DNA of 64,000 nucleotides from Streptomyces cadmiisoli (GTDB lineage: Bacteria > Actinomycetota > Actinomycetes > Streptomycetales > Streptomycetaceae), in NCBI RefSeq assembly GCF_003261055.1, contig NZ_CP030073.1, positions 2,046,001 to 2,110,000 on the forward strand, read 5' to 3'. The translations under genes were made by a program, and so were the position numbers. Numbering within the stretch: position 1 is the stretch's first letter; each line of letters starts with the position of its first letter. Below the pieces are notes generated by a model, which was not told the origin of the DNA, searched no databases, and saw nothing but the letters and a program-made list of their open reading frames with translations. Of the stretch, positions 35,104 to 44,469 are shown one piece after another.

Positions 35104-37287
35104 TCAGCGCGCGTCCGTGAAGGTCTCCCCCTTCTCCGCCATGTCCACCAGCATGGCCGGCGGGGTGAAGCGCTCCCCGTAGCGCTCGGCCAGCTCACGC
35201 GCGCGTGCGACGAAGGCGGGCACACCGGCGCCGTCGCGGTAGCCGTTGACGTACTGGAGGACGCCACCGGTCCAGCCCGGGAAGCCGATGCCGAAGACGG
35301 AGCCGATGTTGGCGTCGGCGACGGAGGTCAGCACCCCCTCCTCCAGGAGCCGGACGGTGTCCAGCGCCTCGGAGAACAGCATGCGCTCCTGCATGTCCTC
35401 GAACGGGATCCGGGCGTCCTCGCGCGTGAAGTGCTCGCGCAGCCCCGGCCACAGGCCCGTGCGGCTGCCGTCCGGCCCGTACTCGTAGAAGCCGGCACCG
35501 CCGCTGCGGCCGGTGCGTCCGAACTCGTCCACCATGCGGTCGATGACGGACTCCGCCGGATGCGCCTGCCAGGTGCCGCCGGCCTCCTCGACGGCCCGCC
35601 TGCTCTCGTTGCGGATCTTGCGCGGGAGCGTCAGCGTCAGCTCGTCCATGAGCGACAGCACCTTCGCCGGGTAGCCGGCCTGCGCCGCCGCCTGCTCCAC
35701 GGACGCGGGTTCGATCCCCTCGCCGACCATGGCGACGCCCTCGTTGATGAAGTGGCCGATCACCCGGGAGGTGAAGAAGCCACGCGAGTCGTTGACGACG
35801 ATCGGCGTCTTGTTGATCTGCCGGACCAGGTCGAAGGCGCGGGCCAGGGCCTCGTCGCCGGTGCGCTCGCCCTTGATGATCTCGACGAGCGGCATCTTGT
35901 CGACCGGCGAGAAGAAGTGCAGTCCGATGAAGTCCGTCTGGCGCTGCACTCCCTCGGCGAGCGCGGAGATCGGCAGCGTCGAGGTGTTGGAGCACAGCAG
36001 CGCGTCCGGGGCGACGACCTGCTCGATCTCCTGGAACACCTTGTGCTTGAGCGCGGTGTCCTCGAAGACCGCCTCGATGACCGCGTCGCAGCCCTCGAGG
36101 TCCTGGATCTCGGCCGTGGGCGTGATCCGTGCCAGCAGCGCGTCCGCCTTCTCCTGTGTCGTACGGCCCTTGGCGACGGACTTGGCGCACAGCTTCTCGG
36201 AGTACGCCTTGCCCTTGAGGGCCGCCTCCAGGGAGACGTCCTTGAGGACGACGTCGATGCCCGCGCGGGCGCAGGCGTAGGCGATGCCCGCGCCCATCAT
36301 CCCGGCGCCGAGAACGGCCGCCTTGCGCACCTGGCGGGGCTCGACGCCCTTGGGGCGGTTGGCGCCGGAATTGACGGCCTGGAGGTCGAAGAAGAAGGCC
36401 TGGATCATGTTCTTCGCCGTCTGGCCGGCGGCCAGCTCCACGAAGTAGCGGGCCTCGATGACCTGGGCGGTCTCGAAGTCGACCTGGGAGCCCTCGACGG
36501 CGGCCGCGAGGATGGCGCGCGGCGCCGGATAGGGGGCGTTGTTCGTCTGCTTGCGCAGGCCGGCCGGGAAGGCGGGCAGGTTGGCGGCGAACTTGGGGTT
36601 GGCGGGGGTGCCGCCGGGGATGCGGTGGCCGGGCCTGTCCCAGGGCTGCTGCGACTCGGGGTTGGCGTCGATGAAGGCGCGTGCCTTGGCGAGCAGTTCC
36701 TCCCGGGTGTCCGCCACGTCGTCGATCAGGCCGTTCTCCAGGGCGCGGCGCGGGCTGTACTGGGTGCCCTGGAGGAGGACCTTGAGCAGGGCGTCGGCGA
36801 TGCCCAGCAGCCGCACCGTGCGGACCACGCCGCCGCCTCCGGGCAGCAGGCCGAGGGTGACCTCGGGGCAGCCGATCTTCGAGCCGGGCGCGTCGAGGGC
36901 GACGCGGTGATGGCAGGCGAGGGCGATCTCGTAGCCGCCGCCGAGGGCCGCGCCGTTCAGCGCGGCGACGACCGGCTTGCCGAGCGTTTCGATACGGCGC
37001 AGGTGGCGCTTGATCGCGAGGCCGCCGTCGAACAGCTGCTGGGCCGTCTCGGGGGTCACCCGGATGAGGTCGCGCAGGTCGCCGCCGGCGAAGAAGGTCT
37101 TCTTCGCCGAGGTGAGGATGATGCCGCGGATCGAGTCCTGCTCGGCCTCCAGCCGGTCGGTGATCGCGGCGAGCGAGTCACGGAACGCCTGGTTCATGGT
37201 GTTGGCGGACTGGGCGGGGTCGTCGAGGACGAGGGTGACGACACCGGTGTCGTCCTGTTCCCAGCGGATGGTGGTGCTCTCGGTCAT
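35104..37287 (-). CDS. FadB-type bifunctional enoyl-CoA hydratase / 3-hydroxyacyl-CoA dehydrogenase
   Basis: A 727-residue two-domain enzyme for beta-oxidation. The N-terminal crotonase part has FFAGGDLRDLI and NGAALGGGYEIALACHHRVA with the catalytic Glu residues (GYEIA and, later, CPEVTLGLLPGGGG). The dehydrogenase part begins near 310 with VRKAAVLGAGMMGAGIAYAC (NAD motif) and has GLHFFSPVDKMPLVEII followed by the VNDSRGFFTSRVI segment. It converts enoyl-CoA to 3-ketoacyl-CoA for the thiolase encoded 37 bases upstream. ATG start at 37287. A hairpin follows it, so it closes the operon. Confidence 0.93.
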   Translation of the reverse strand: MTESTTIRWEQDDTGVVTLVLDDPAQSANTMNQAFRDSLAAITDRLEAEQDSIRGIILTSAKKTFFAGGDLRDLIRVTPETAQQLFDGGLAIKRHLRRIETLGKPVVAALNGAALGGGYEIALACHHRVALDAPGSKIGCPEVTLGLLPGGGGVVRTVRLLGIADALLKVLLQGTQYSPRRALENGLIDDVADTREELLAKARAFIDANPESQQPWDRPGHRIPGGTPANPKFAANLPAFPAGLRKQTNNAPYPAPRAILAAAVEGSQVDFETAQVIEARYFVELAAGQTAKNMIQAFFFDLQAVNSGANRPKGVEPRQVRKAAVLGAGMMGAGIAYACARAGIDVVLKDVSLEAALKGKAYSEKLCAKSVAKGRTTQEKADALLARITPTAEIQDLEGCDAVIEAVFEDTALKHKVFQEIEQVVAPDALLCSNTSTLPISALAEGVQRQTDFIGLHFFSPVDKMPLVEIIKGERTGDEALARAFDLVRQINKTPIVVNDSRGFFTSRVIGHFINEGVAMVGEGIEPASVEQAAAQAGYPAKVLSLMDELTLTLPRKIRNESRRAVEEAGGTWQAHPAESVIDRMVDEFGRTGRSGGAGFYEYGPDGSRTGLWPGLREHFTREDARIPFEDMQERMLFSEALDTVRLLEEGVLTSVADANIGSVFGIGFPGWTGGVLQYVNGYRDGAGVPAFVARARELAERYGERFTPPAMLVDMAEKGETFTDAR

Positions 37288-37324
37288 GACGGGTCTCCGT
37301 AGAAGTCTCTGGGTGCCGCTGGGG

Positions 37325-38539
37325 TCAGATGCGTTCGACGATCGTGGCGATGCCCATGCCGCCGCCCACGCAGAGCGTGGCGAGGCCGTAGCGCTTGTCC
37401 TGGCGCTCCAGTTCGTCGACGAGCGTGCCGAGGATCATCGCGCCGGTGGCGCCGAGCGGGTGGCCGAGTGCGATGGCGCCGCCGTTGACGTTGACCTTGT
37501 CCAGCGGCACGCCCATCTCGCGGACGAAGCGCAGGACGACCGCGGCGAACGCCTCGTTGATCTCGACGAGGTCGATGTCGTCGATGGTCAGACCGGCCTT
37601 GGCGAGGGCCTTGCGGCTGGCGGGCGCGGGACCGGTGAGCATGATGGTGGGCTCGGAGCCGGAGACCGCGGCGGAGACGATCCGCGCGCGCGGGGTCAGG
37701 CCGTACCGCTCGCCGACCTCCTTCGAGCCGATCGCGACCAGGGCGGCGCCGTCCACGATGCCGGAGGAGTTGCCCGCGTGGTGGACGTGGTCGATCTTCT
37801 CGACCCAGTGGTACTTCTGCAGCGCCACGGCGTCGAAGCCGCCGAGGTCGCCGATGTCCGCGAACGACGGCTTCAGCTTGGCGAGCGACTCGACGGTGGT
37901 GCCGGGGCGCGGGTGCTCGTCGTGGTCGAGGACGACCAGGCCGCCGCGGTCCTTGACGGGGACGACGGACCGCTGGAACCGGCCGTCCTTCCACGCCGTC
38001 GCGGCACGCTCCTGCGAGAGCGCCGCGTACTCGTCGACGTCGTGGCGGGACAGGCCCTCGATCGTGGCGATCAGGTCGGCGCTGATGCCCTGCGGTACGA
38101 AGTCGACGGCGAGGTTGGTCATGGGGTCGTTGAACCAGGCACCGCCGTCCGAGGCCATCGGCACCCGGGACATCGACTCGACCCCGCCCGCGAGGACGAG
38201 GTCCTCCCAGCCCGAACGCACCTTGGCCGCGGCGGTGTTGACGGCTTCCAGACCGGAGGCGCAGAAGCGGTTCTCCTGTACGCCGGCCACGGTGTCCGGC
38301 AGGCCCGCGGCGACGGCCGCGATGCGGGCGATGTCGGAGCCCTGGTCGCCGACCGGGCCGACGACGCCGAGCACGATGTCGTCGATGGCGGCCGGGTCGA
38401 GGCCGGGGAACCGGTCGCGGAGTTCGTGGATGAGCCCGACGACCAGGTCGATGGGCTTGGTGCCGTGCAGGGCGCCGTTCGCCTTGCCGCGTCCGCGCGG
38501 GGTGCGGATCGCGTCGTACACGTACGCTTCGGTGGTCAC
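37325..38539 (-). CDS. Acetyl-CoA C-acyltransferase (thiolase)
   Basis: A 404-residue degradative thiolase. The acyl-binding Cys is C93 in [14 protein letters not shown], and the C-terminal residues are in [24 protein letters not shown] and the second Cys in [11 protein letters not shown] start at 38539 with AAAGG 7 bases upstream. Third step of beta-oxidation; its product acetyl-CoA and shortened acyl-CoA. Forms an operon with the bifunctional enzyme downstream (37-base gap) and the CoA-transferase upstream (59-base gap). Confidence 0.93.
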   Translation of the reverse strand: MTTEAYVYDAIRTPRGRGKANGALHGTKPIDLVVGLIHELRDRFPGLDPAAIDDIVLGVVGPVGDQGSDIARIAAVAAGLPDTVAGVQENRFCASGLEAVNTAAAKVRSGWEDLVLAGGVESMSRVPMASDGGAWFNDPMTNLAVDFVPQGISADLIATIEGLSRHDVDEYAALSQERAATAWKDGRFQRSVVPVKDRGGLVVLDHDEHPRPGTTVESLAKLKPSFADIGDLGGFDAVALQKYHWVEKIDHVHHAGNSSGIVDGAALVAIGSKEVGERYGLTPRARIVSAAVSGSEPTIMLTGPAPASRKALAKAGLTIDDIDLVEINEAFAAVVLRFVREMGVPLDKVNVNGGAIALGHPLGATGAMILGTLVDELERQDKRYGLATLCVGGGMGIATIVERI

Positions 38540-38598
38540 TGGGGGGCCTTTCGATGAGGGTTCTTCGAGGTGGCGGGGTCGGTGCGCCGGACGCCGGG

Positions 38599-39735
38599 TC
38601 AGGTGCCGGTCTGTGTCAGGCCTGGTACGTCCCAGTCGCGGGCGACGTCGGCGGTGCCGGCGCCCGGCTGCGCGGGTCCGCTGCGGACGGCGGTCGGGGT
38701 GGCGGAGAAGCGGGGGGCGGGGGCGGGCTGGGTGATGCCGCCGTGGTCGGTGAAGGTGCCGCGGGCGGCGAGGTGGGGATGGTGCGGTGCCTCGCGCAGC
38801 GACAGCACGGGAGCCACGCAGGCGTCGGAGCCTTCGAAGACGGCCGTCCACTCCTGCCTGGTGCGGGTCTTGAAGCGGGCGGCGACGGTCTCGCGCAGTT
38901 CGGCCCAGCGGGTGACGTCCTTGCGGGCCGGGGCCTGGTCCGCGATGCCGAGCAACCCGACGAACTCGTCGTAGAACTGCTGCTCCAGCGCGCCGACCGC
39001 CATGTACCGGCCGTCGGCGGTCTCGTAGGTGCCGTAGAAGGGGCAGCCGCCGTCGAGGAGGTTGGCGGAGCGGCGGTCCTGCCAGCCGCCGGCGGCGAGC
39101 ATGCCGTGGATCATCGCGGCGAGGTGGGAGGCGCCGTCCACGATGGCGGCGTCGACGACCTGCCCGCTTCCGGTGGCGCGCGCGTGGTGCAGGGCGGCGA
39201 GGACGCCGACGACCAGGTAGAGGGAGCCGCCCGCGTAGTCGCCGACCAGGTTGGCGGGGACGGCCGGGGCCTCGTCGTCCCGGCCGATCATGCCGAGGGT
39301 GCCGGTGAGCGCGATGTAGGCGATGTCGTGCCCGGCGCGGTCGGCCAGCGGACCGTCCTGTCCCCAGCCGGTCATGCGGCCGTAGACGAGCGCGGGGTTG
39401 CGGGCGTGGCAGGCCCGCGGGCCGACGCCCAGGCGCTCCGCGACACCCGGCCGGTAGCCCTCGATCAGGATGTCGGCGCGCTCGGCCAGGTCCAGGACCC
39501 GGGACGGGCCGTCCGGCGACTTGAGGTCGACGACCACCGAGCGCTTGTTGCGGTTGGTGATGTCGAAGGCGGGGTTCACCGCGAGTCCGGAGCCACCCGG
39601 GCGGTCGACGCGTACGACGTCGGCGCCGAGGTCGGCCAGGAGCATGGCGGCGAAGGGGCCCGGTCCGATTCCTGCCAGCTCGACCACGCGTACGCCGGTG
39701 AGCGGGCCCTGCGGTGGCGTCTCTGCCGTGGTCAT
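38599..39735 (-). CDS. Family III CoA-transferase / alpha-methylacyl-CoA racemase-like (CaiB type)
   Basis: A 378-residue protein. The N-terminal [20 protein letters not shown] and [11 protein letters not shown] segments are family hallmarks. [11 protein letters not shown] and [16 protein letters not shown] are closest to alpha-methylacyl-CoA racemase, where the His and Asp are catalytic, not to oxalate/formyl-CoA transferases. This would let the operon handle methyl-branched fatty acids, which are the major Streptomyces lipids. It is the first gene of the beta-oxidation operon. Start ATG at 39735. Confidence 0.85.
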   Translation of the reverse strand: MTTAETPPQGPLTGVRVVELAGIGPGPFAAMLLADLGADVVRVDRPGGSGLAVNPAFDITNRNKRSVVVDLKSPDGPSRVLDLAERADILIEGYRPGVAERLGVGPRACHARNPALVYGRMTGWGQDGPLADRAGHDIAYIALTGTLGMIGRDDEAPAVPANLVGDYAGGSLYLVVGVLAALHHARATGSGQVVDAAIVDGASHLAAMIHGMLAAGGWQDRRSANLLDGGCPFYGTYETADGRYMAVGALEQQFYDEFVGLLGIADQAPARKDVTRWAELRETVAARFKTRTRQEWTAVFEGSDACVAPVLSLREAPHHPHLAARGTFTDHGGITQPAPAPRFSATPTAVRSGPAQPGAGTADVARDWDVPGLTQTGT

Positions 39736-39812
39736 CCAGCCCCCTGTGCTGTGACACTACTGATGTAACACCGGTGATGGTAGGAACGCGTTTCAGTGGA
39801 CACAAGGCTTTC

Positions 39813-39832
39813 ACGAGCAAGCGCTTAGCCAC
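39813..39832. promoter_or_regulatory. Palindromic operator candidate upstream of the beta-oxidation operon
   Basis: GAGCAAGCGCTTAGCC, centred on the perfect palindrome AAGCGCTT (39819-39826), lies about 85 bases before the CaiB-type gene. Its form resembles TetR-family operators upstream of fatty-acid genes. No TetR gene lies nearby. Confidence 0.35.
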
Positions 39833-39880
39833 TTTAGGATGCGGCGCGCGCGAGGGCACCCGGAGTACGCCCGGTGAGGG

Positions 39881-40261
39881 TCAGCGGACGTCCAGCTCCG
39901 CGGTCAGCCGCTTCGGGGCTATGGCGCGGTAGCTCTCCTCCACCCAGTCGCGGAGCAGCTCCACGGCCGGGGCGCCCTTCCGCTCCAGCGGGACGCTCAC
40001 CCAGCCGGACCTGCCCAGGCCGTAGCCGGCGGGCTCGGCGCCCGGGGCGGTGAGGGCGTGGGCGCGCGTGGTGTCGTCCTTGAGCTTGACCGTGATCCGC
40101 AGCGGGTGGCTCCCGTCGTCCACGCCGAGGAAGACGAAGACCTTCTTGTTGACCTTGGCGACGCTCTCGCCCCAGGGGAACTCCTCCTGCGCGCCCGGCA
40201 GTCCGAGCGCGAACTCGCGTACTTTCTCCCACTTCCGCAGGGCGTTGCCGGGCACGGGCAC
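39881..40261 (-). CDS. MmcQ/YjbR-family DNA-binding-like protein
   Basis: A 126-residue protein of the CyaY-like MmcQ/YjbR fold. Family segments are VREFALGLPGAQEEFPWGES (14-33), the KKVFVFLGVD strand, and WVSVPLERKGAPAVELLRDW near the end. I chose the GTG at 40261 because GGAGG lies 6 bases upstream; a longer frame would add a basic stretch. Role is unknown although YjbR folds resemble DNA-binding proteins. It is divergent from the oxidoreductase gene with 90 bases between. Confidence 0.82.
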   Translation of the reverse strand: MPVPGNALRKWEKVREFALGLPGAQEEFPWGESVAKVNKKVFVFLGVDDGSHPLRITVKLKDDTTRAHALTAPGAEPAGYGLGRSGWVSVPLERKGAPAVELLRDWVEESYRAIAPKRLTAELDVR

Positions 40262-40351
40262 CGTCCACCTCCGGGCTCGTCGTCGTGCTCCGTCCACCTC
40301 ACGCTAGCCTCAGCCACCGACAGCGGCGCGGCTGCGGAAGCGAGAGGTGTC

Positions 40352-41542
40352 ATGAGCAGGCTGAAAAGGACGGACCGTCCCTACGACATCGTGCTCTTCG
40401 GGGCCACCGGCTTCGTCGGGGAACTCACGGCGGAGTACCTCGCCGCCCACGCGCCCGAGGACCTGCGCTGGGCGATCGCCGGCCGCGGTGAACTGAAACT
40501 GGCCCGGCTGCGGGAGCGGTTGCGGGGCCTGGCGCCGGGCGGCGCGGAGATCGGGGTGCTGCGCGCCGACGTCGCCGATCCGGCGTCGCTGCGCCGCCTC
40601 GCCGAGCAGGCGCGCGTGGTGGCGTCCACGGTGGGCCCCTACGTGACGTACGGCGAGGAGCTGGTCGCGGCCTGCGCGGACACCGGCGCGGACTGTCTCG
40701 ACCTGTCGGGTGAGCCGGAGTTCATCGACCGGATGTACGTACGGCACGACGCACGCGCGCGGGAGACCGGCGCCCGGCTGGTGCACGCCTGCGGTTTCGA
40801 CTCGGTGCCGCACGACCTCGGGGTGTACTTCACGGTGCGGCAGCTGCCCGAGGGCGTACCGCTGACGGTCGACGCGTACGTGACCGTCGACGCCACCCTC
40901 TCGGGTGGCACGTTCGCCTCCGCGCTGAACCAGATGTCGCGGGGGCGCCGGCTGGCGGCCGCGGCCCGGGACCGCCGCCGGCACGAGCCGCGCCTGGTGG
41001 GACGGCGGGCGGTGGCGCCGACCGGGGCGCCGCGGTTCGCCCCGGAGGTCGGCGCCTGGGCACTGCCGCTGCCGACGGTCGACCCGCAGATCGTGCGCGG
41101 TTCGGCGAGGGCGCTGGACCGGTACGGCCCCGACTTCCGCTACCGGCAGTACGCGGCCGTACGGCACCTGCCCGTCGCGTTCGGCGCGGTGGCGGCCGTC
41201 GGCACGCTGGCGGTGGCCGCCCAACTGCCGTCCGCGCGGCGCTGGTTGTCCGGCCGGCTCCAGCCCGGGGAGGGTCCGAGCGCCGAGAAGCGGGCGCGGA
41301 GCTGGTTCTCCGTGCGGTTCGTCGGCGAGGGCGGCGGCCGGCGGGTCTTCACCGAGGTCGCCGGCGGCGACCCCGGGTACGGGGAGACGGCGAAGATGTT
41401 CGCCGAGGGAGCCCTGTCCCTGGCCTTCGACGACCTCCCGCCGACGGCCGGTCAGGTCACCACGGCCGCGGCGATGGGCGACGCGCTGACCGAGCGGCTG
41501 CGCGCGGCGGGCATGACGTTCCGGGTGGCGGCGGTCCGGTGA
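40352..41542 (+). CDS. Saccharopine-dehydrogenase-fold oxidoreductase (trans-acting enoyl reductase-like)
   Basis: A 396-residue protein. The N-terminal nucleotide motif DIVLFGATGFVGELTAEYLA (12-31) is GxxGxxG type. TVGPYVTYGEELVAACADTG and CLDLSGEPEFI are conserved segments of the saccharopine dehydrogenase-like family, which includes the mycobacterial trans-acting enoyl reductase. HACGFDSVPHDLGV follows. A hydrophobic segment near 285-300 suggests membrane contact. Likely reduces a lipid-linked or acyl substrate; true saccharopine dehydrogenase activity is unlikely. ATG at 40352 with GAGAGG upstream. Confidence 0.85.
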   Translation: MSRLKRTDRPYDIVLFGATGFVGELTAEYLAAHAPEDLRWAIAGRGELKLARLRERLRGLAPGGAEIGVLRADVADPASLRRLAEQARVVASTVGPYVTYGEELVAACADTGADCLDLSGEPEFIDRMYVRHDARARETGARLVHACGFDSVPHDLGVYFTVRQLPEGVPLTVDAYVTVDATLSGGTFASALNQMSRGRRLAAAARDRRRHEPRLVGRRAVAPTGAPRFAPEVGAWALPLPTVDPQIVRGSARALDRYGPDFRYRQYAAVRHLPVAFGAVAAVGTLAVAAQLPSARRWLSGRLQPGEGPSAEKRARSWFSVRFVGEGGGRRVFTEVAGGDPGYGETAKMFAEGALSLAFDDLPPTAGQVTTAAAMGDALTERLRAAGMTFRVAAVR

Positions 41543-41550
41543 ACCGGTGC

Positions 41551-41585
41551 GGCCGGGGGCCTCTGCACAGGGGCCCTCTTCGGCC
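41551..41585. terminator. Hairpin between two convergent genes
   Basis: GGCCTCTG (41558-41565) pairs with CAGGGGCC (41568-41575), with outer GGCCG/CGGCC arms at 41551-41555 and 41581-41585. It lies 9 bases past one stop and 13 bases before the other, so it may serve both. Confidence 0.6.
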
Positions 41586-41597
41586 GGCGGAACCCGC

Positions 41598-41744
41598 CTA
41601 GAAGGTCCACTCGGCCAGCGTGTAGATCATCCCGCCGATCCAGGCGAGACCGGCCGCCACGGCCAGGACCAGTCCGAGCGTCACGGCCCGCTCGACGGGC
41701 CGGCTGGGGTGGGCGAGGGGCTCGGGAGCGCGGTGCGTCGTCAT
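41598..41744 (-). CDS. 48-residue single-pass membrane protein
   Basis: A short gene below usual length cutoffs. It starts at an ATG at 41744 (MTTHRAPEPLAHPSRP) and has one clear transmembrane segment AVTLGLVLAVAAGLAWIGGM near residues 20-39, ending IYTLAEWTF. The layout (polar 19-residue N terminus, one helix, aromatic C terminus) resembles, from memory, small Streptomyces membrane proteins annotated as morphogenic (MmpA), but I cannot confirm it. It stands alone, convergent to the oxidoreductase gene. Confidence 0.68.
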   Translation of the reverse strand: MTTHRAPEPLAHPSRPVERAVTLGLVLAVAAGLAWIGGMIYTLAEWTF

Positions 41745-41983
41745 GCGGATCAGCCTGCCGATCATGCCGCGCACCGGACATCCGTCGTCGTACTCAGCCG
41801 GGACCGCGCGGCGTTCGCCACGTACTCAGGTCGTACTCAGATGCCGCCCGGACGCGGCCGAGGCCGAGGAAGCGGCGACGGGGCGGCGCACAGGCCGCCC
41901 AGCCGTGTGACCGTACCGACGCGACCACCTGTCTGTGACGCGACGAGGCCGGGCCCCGACGCCGAGTCCCGGCCGTGCCCCGG

Positions 41984-42676
41984 TCAGCGGCCGACGGAGT
42001 CGCGCAGGGCCCGCCGGCACAGGGAGTCCGCGAGCCGGGTCGTCTCCGGCAGCCGGTAACGCGGCGTCAGCCGCAGTACATGGGCGCAGGCCGTGTCGAG
42101 GTCCACGCGGTGGCCGACCGACACGAACACCGGTTTGACCCCGTCCCGGGTGCGCAGGGCGCGCCCGACCTCCTCGGGCCCGTCCAGCAGCGGTGCGGCC
42201 GACCCGCGGGCGGGGGCCGGATCGTCATGGGTGAAGGCGAACGGGTTCTTGGCGACGCCGATCGTCGGCAGGCCGGTGAGGACGCCGAGATGGCTGGCGA
42301 GGCCGAAGCGGCGCGGGTGGGCCAGGCCGTAGCCGTCGCAGACGACGAGTCCCGGCGGACGGGACAGGGCGTCGAGGGCGGCCAGCACGGTCGGGATCTC
42401 GCGGAAGGCGAGCAGGCCGGGCACGTACGGGAAGGAGATCCGCCCGACGGCCGTCGCCTCGGCGACCACCGCGAGCGTGGCCGCGTCCAGCACGACGGCC
42501 GCTGCCGCCACCACGTCCCGCTCGTCGTCGTAGGCGACGTCGACGCCGGTCACGTGCCCCGTCCCGGGCGGTGGACCGGGCTCGTCCAGCACCACCCGCT
42601 CGCGCAGCCGGTCCTGGACCGCCCTGGCCTGTTCCTCGGTCGCGGGCCAGCCCGCGGGAATGCTCACGGTCGTCAT
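41984..42676 (-). CDS. nfi: Endonuclease V
   Basis: A 230-residue deoxyinosine-specific endonuclease that nicks DNA near deaminated adenine. The catalytic Asp is in VTGVDVAYDD (about 43-52); PYVPGLLAFREIPTVLAAL and LVVCDGYGLAHPRRFGLASH are the classical motifs with the Glu and Asp ligands. GVAKNPF and VKPVFVSVGHRVDLDTA are also family-conserved. ATG at 42676. About 240 bases with no gene separate it from the small membrane protein gene downstream. Confidence 0.93.
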   Translation of the reverse strand: MTTVSIPAGWPATEEQARAVQDRLRERVVLDEPGPPPGTGHVTGVDVAYDDERDVVAAAAVVLDAATLAVVAEATAVGRISFPYVPGLLAFREIPTVLAALDALSRPPGLVVCDGYGLAHPRRFGLASHLGVLTGLPTIGVAKNPFAFTHDDPAPARGSAAPLLDGPEEVGRALRTRDGVKPVFVSVGHRVDLDTACAHVLRLTPRYRLPETTRLADSLCRRALRDSVGR

Positions 42677-42727
42677 GGTGGTGCCGAGCGTACGGGGCAG
42701 CGGCCGGCTCCCCGGTGGCCGGGCCGG

Positions 42728-43051
42728 TCACTTGCCGAGCGCGCGCCGCAGCTCCTGCTTGTTCATGTCCGAACGGCCGTGGATGTTGCGCCGCTTGGCC
42801 TCCTCGTACAGCTGGTCGTAGGTGGGTCCCTGGGCCCCGTGCCCCGAGCGCAGGCCGCCCCGCCGGCCGGACGACATGTCCTGCGTGGACGTCCGGCCGG
42901 CGGTCTTGGACTCCCCGGCCCGGGCGCGTTCCTTGTTCACCGTGCGCGCGGCGATCTCCTCGGCGCGCTCGGTGCTCTCACCCCGGTCGCGGGCGCTCTG
43001 CTTGATGTGCTCGTACTGGCGCTCCCGCTTGGGACTCGAACCGCGTGGCAT
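42728..43051 (-). CDS. Small charged protein with SAP/Rho-N-like C terminus
   Basis: A 107-residue very basic and polar protein. Residues 1-50 are charged helix (RERQYEHIKQSARDRGESTE), a Gly/Ser/Arg-rich linker follows, and the last 35 residues (YDQLYEEAKRRNIHGRSDMN then KQELRRALGK) form a SAP or Rho-N-like helix-extended-loop-helix with nucleic-acid-binding character. Streptomyces copies are often named plasmid stabilization protein without proof. It lies 51 bases upstream of nfi on the same strand and may be cotranscribed. Confidence 0.75.
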   Translation of the reverse strand: MPRGSSPKRERQYEHIKQSARDRGESTERAEEIAARTVNKERARAGESKTAGRTSTQDMSSGRRGGLRSGHGAQGPTYDQLYEEAKRRNIHGRSDMNKQELRRALGK

Positions 43052-43134
43052 GGCCGCTCACTTCCCCTGGTGTCCTGTCGGGTTCCCGGAGGCGGGTACC
43101 CACATCGGGAGCGAATACGGCATTCCCGGCGCGG

Positions 43135-44256
43135 TCAGTGCTCCAGCCGGGCGATGCGCCCCTGCTCTCCCGCGGCCCAGCAGCCCAGGTCGGGCGTGCA
43201 GTCGACGGTGTCGTACGACCCCGAGTCGACCGTCCGCCAGGTGCGGCCGCCGTCCGTGGTCAGATCGGTGCCCGTCGGGCCGACCGCGAGGGCGGCCGTG
43301 CGGCTGTGCGGGAGCCAGGTGACGCCGGAGCGGTAGGCGGGCGGCGCGGTGGCGGCGGAGCGCCAGGTACGGCCGCCGTCGGGGGTGTGCGCCGCGGCAC
43401 GCGGTGACGTCTGGTCGGGTCGGTAGTCACCGCCCACCGCGAGACCGTGCGCACGGTCCCGGAAGGCCAGCGCGAACACACCGCGGGCCGGATCGCCCGC
43501 CGGGATCGGCGCCTCGGCGGCCCGCCAGGTCAACCCGCGGTCGGCCGAGTGCAGCACACGCGCGTGCGCACCGCCCCCGGTGGCCATCCAGACGTCCCGC
43601 GGACCGGCGGAGACCAGACATTGTCCGCTCGCCGCGAATCCCGCCTCACCCGCGAGAGCGGGCGGCATCCCCGTGTCGGGCAGCACCTTCCAGGACCGGC
43701 CGCCGTCACGGGTGGACAGGATCCGGAACCTGCCGTCGACGGGGTCGCTCATGGCCAGGCCGTGACGGCCGTCGAAAAAGGTCATGCAGTCGTAGAAGGC
43801 CCGCGCGTCGGTGTTGCGGAACGCTTCCGTCCAGGTCGCTCCGCCGTCCTCGGTGCGGTACACCCGGGACGCCTCGCCCTCGCCGATGGCCAGGACCACG
43901 GCCCGCCTCGCGTCGAACGCCTCGATGTCCCGGAACTGGAGCTCGGCCGTGCCCGGCGGCGAGACGTTCCGCCAGCTCGCCCCGCCGTCCACGGTGCGCA
44001 GGACGGTGCCCCCGGTTCCGGACACCCAGGCGACCTTGCGGCTGACGGCCGCCAGACCCCGGAAACGGACGTCGGGGGTGCCGCTGTCCCTGAGTTCCCA
44101 GTGCGGCACCCGGCGTTCCGGCGTGTGCGCCCCCGCCGGCACGGCCGTCGCCGCGGTCAGCGCCGCCGCGCAGAGCAGGCCCGTGATCACCGCCCGGCCC
44201 GTGCGCCTCGCCCGTGTCTCCCGTACCGTCCGCCGCGTGCTCCCCAAGCGCCTCAT
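43135..44256 (-). CDS. Secreted BNR/YCF48-type beta-propeller protein
   Basis: A 373-residue exported protein. Arg-rich N terminus with twin Arg (TRRTVRETRARRTGRAVITG), hydrophobic core LLCAAALTAATAV and a cut near AGA-H. The mature part contains repeated Asp-box-like motifs: TVDGGASWRNV, TEDGGATWTE, TRDGGRSWKV, SADRGLTWRA, TPDGGRTWRS, TTDGGRTWRT, six blades of a sialidase/photosystem-stability-type propeller. No catalytic residues of sialidases are visible. Function unknown; some relatives are named oxidoreductase. ATG at 44256. Confidence 0.8.
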   Translation of the reverse strand: MRRLGSTRRTVRETRARRTGRAVITGLLCAAALTAATAVPAGAHTPERRVPHWELRDSGTPDVRFRGLAAVSRKVAWVSGTGGTVLRTVDGGASWRNVSPPGTAELQFRDIEAFDARRAVVLAIGEGEASRVYRTEDGGATWTEAFRNTDARAFYDCMTFFDGRHGLAMSDPVDGRFRILSTRDGGRSWKVLPDTGMPPALAGEAGFAASGQCLVSAGPRDVWMATGGGAHARVLHSADRGLTWRAAEAPIPAGDPARGVFALAFRDRAHGLAVGGDYRPDQTSPRAAAHTPDGGRTWRSAATAPPAYRSGVTWLPHSRTAALAVGPTGTDLTTDGGRTWRTVDSGSYDTVDCTPDLGCWAAGEQGRIARLEH

Positions 44257-44469
44257 GGCGGGCGAAGCTAGCCCAGCGCTCCGACGCCGTCCAGAGGGCC
44301 CGGGACCGCCGAAGCCCGGATGCGGCGGACTGGCCGGATCACGTCCATCACGCGCGACGGTGACGGACGTCACGCCGAGCGTGTGCACGGATCGGCCGGT
44401 TCCGTCGTCTCTTCCAGTGCCCGGCGTCATTCCCGGAAGTCCGTCCGGCCGTCACAAGGGAGCAAGGCG

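Noticed and set aside
35011-37302. A 763-codon plus-strand open frame opposite the FadB-type gene
   Set aside because: Composition (Gly/Arg/Val/Asp repeats) and exact antisense alignment with a conserved two-domain enzyme mark it as a shadow.
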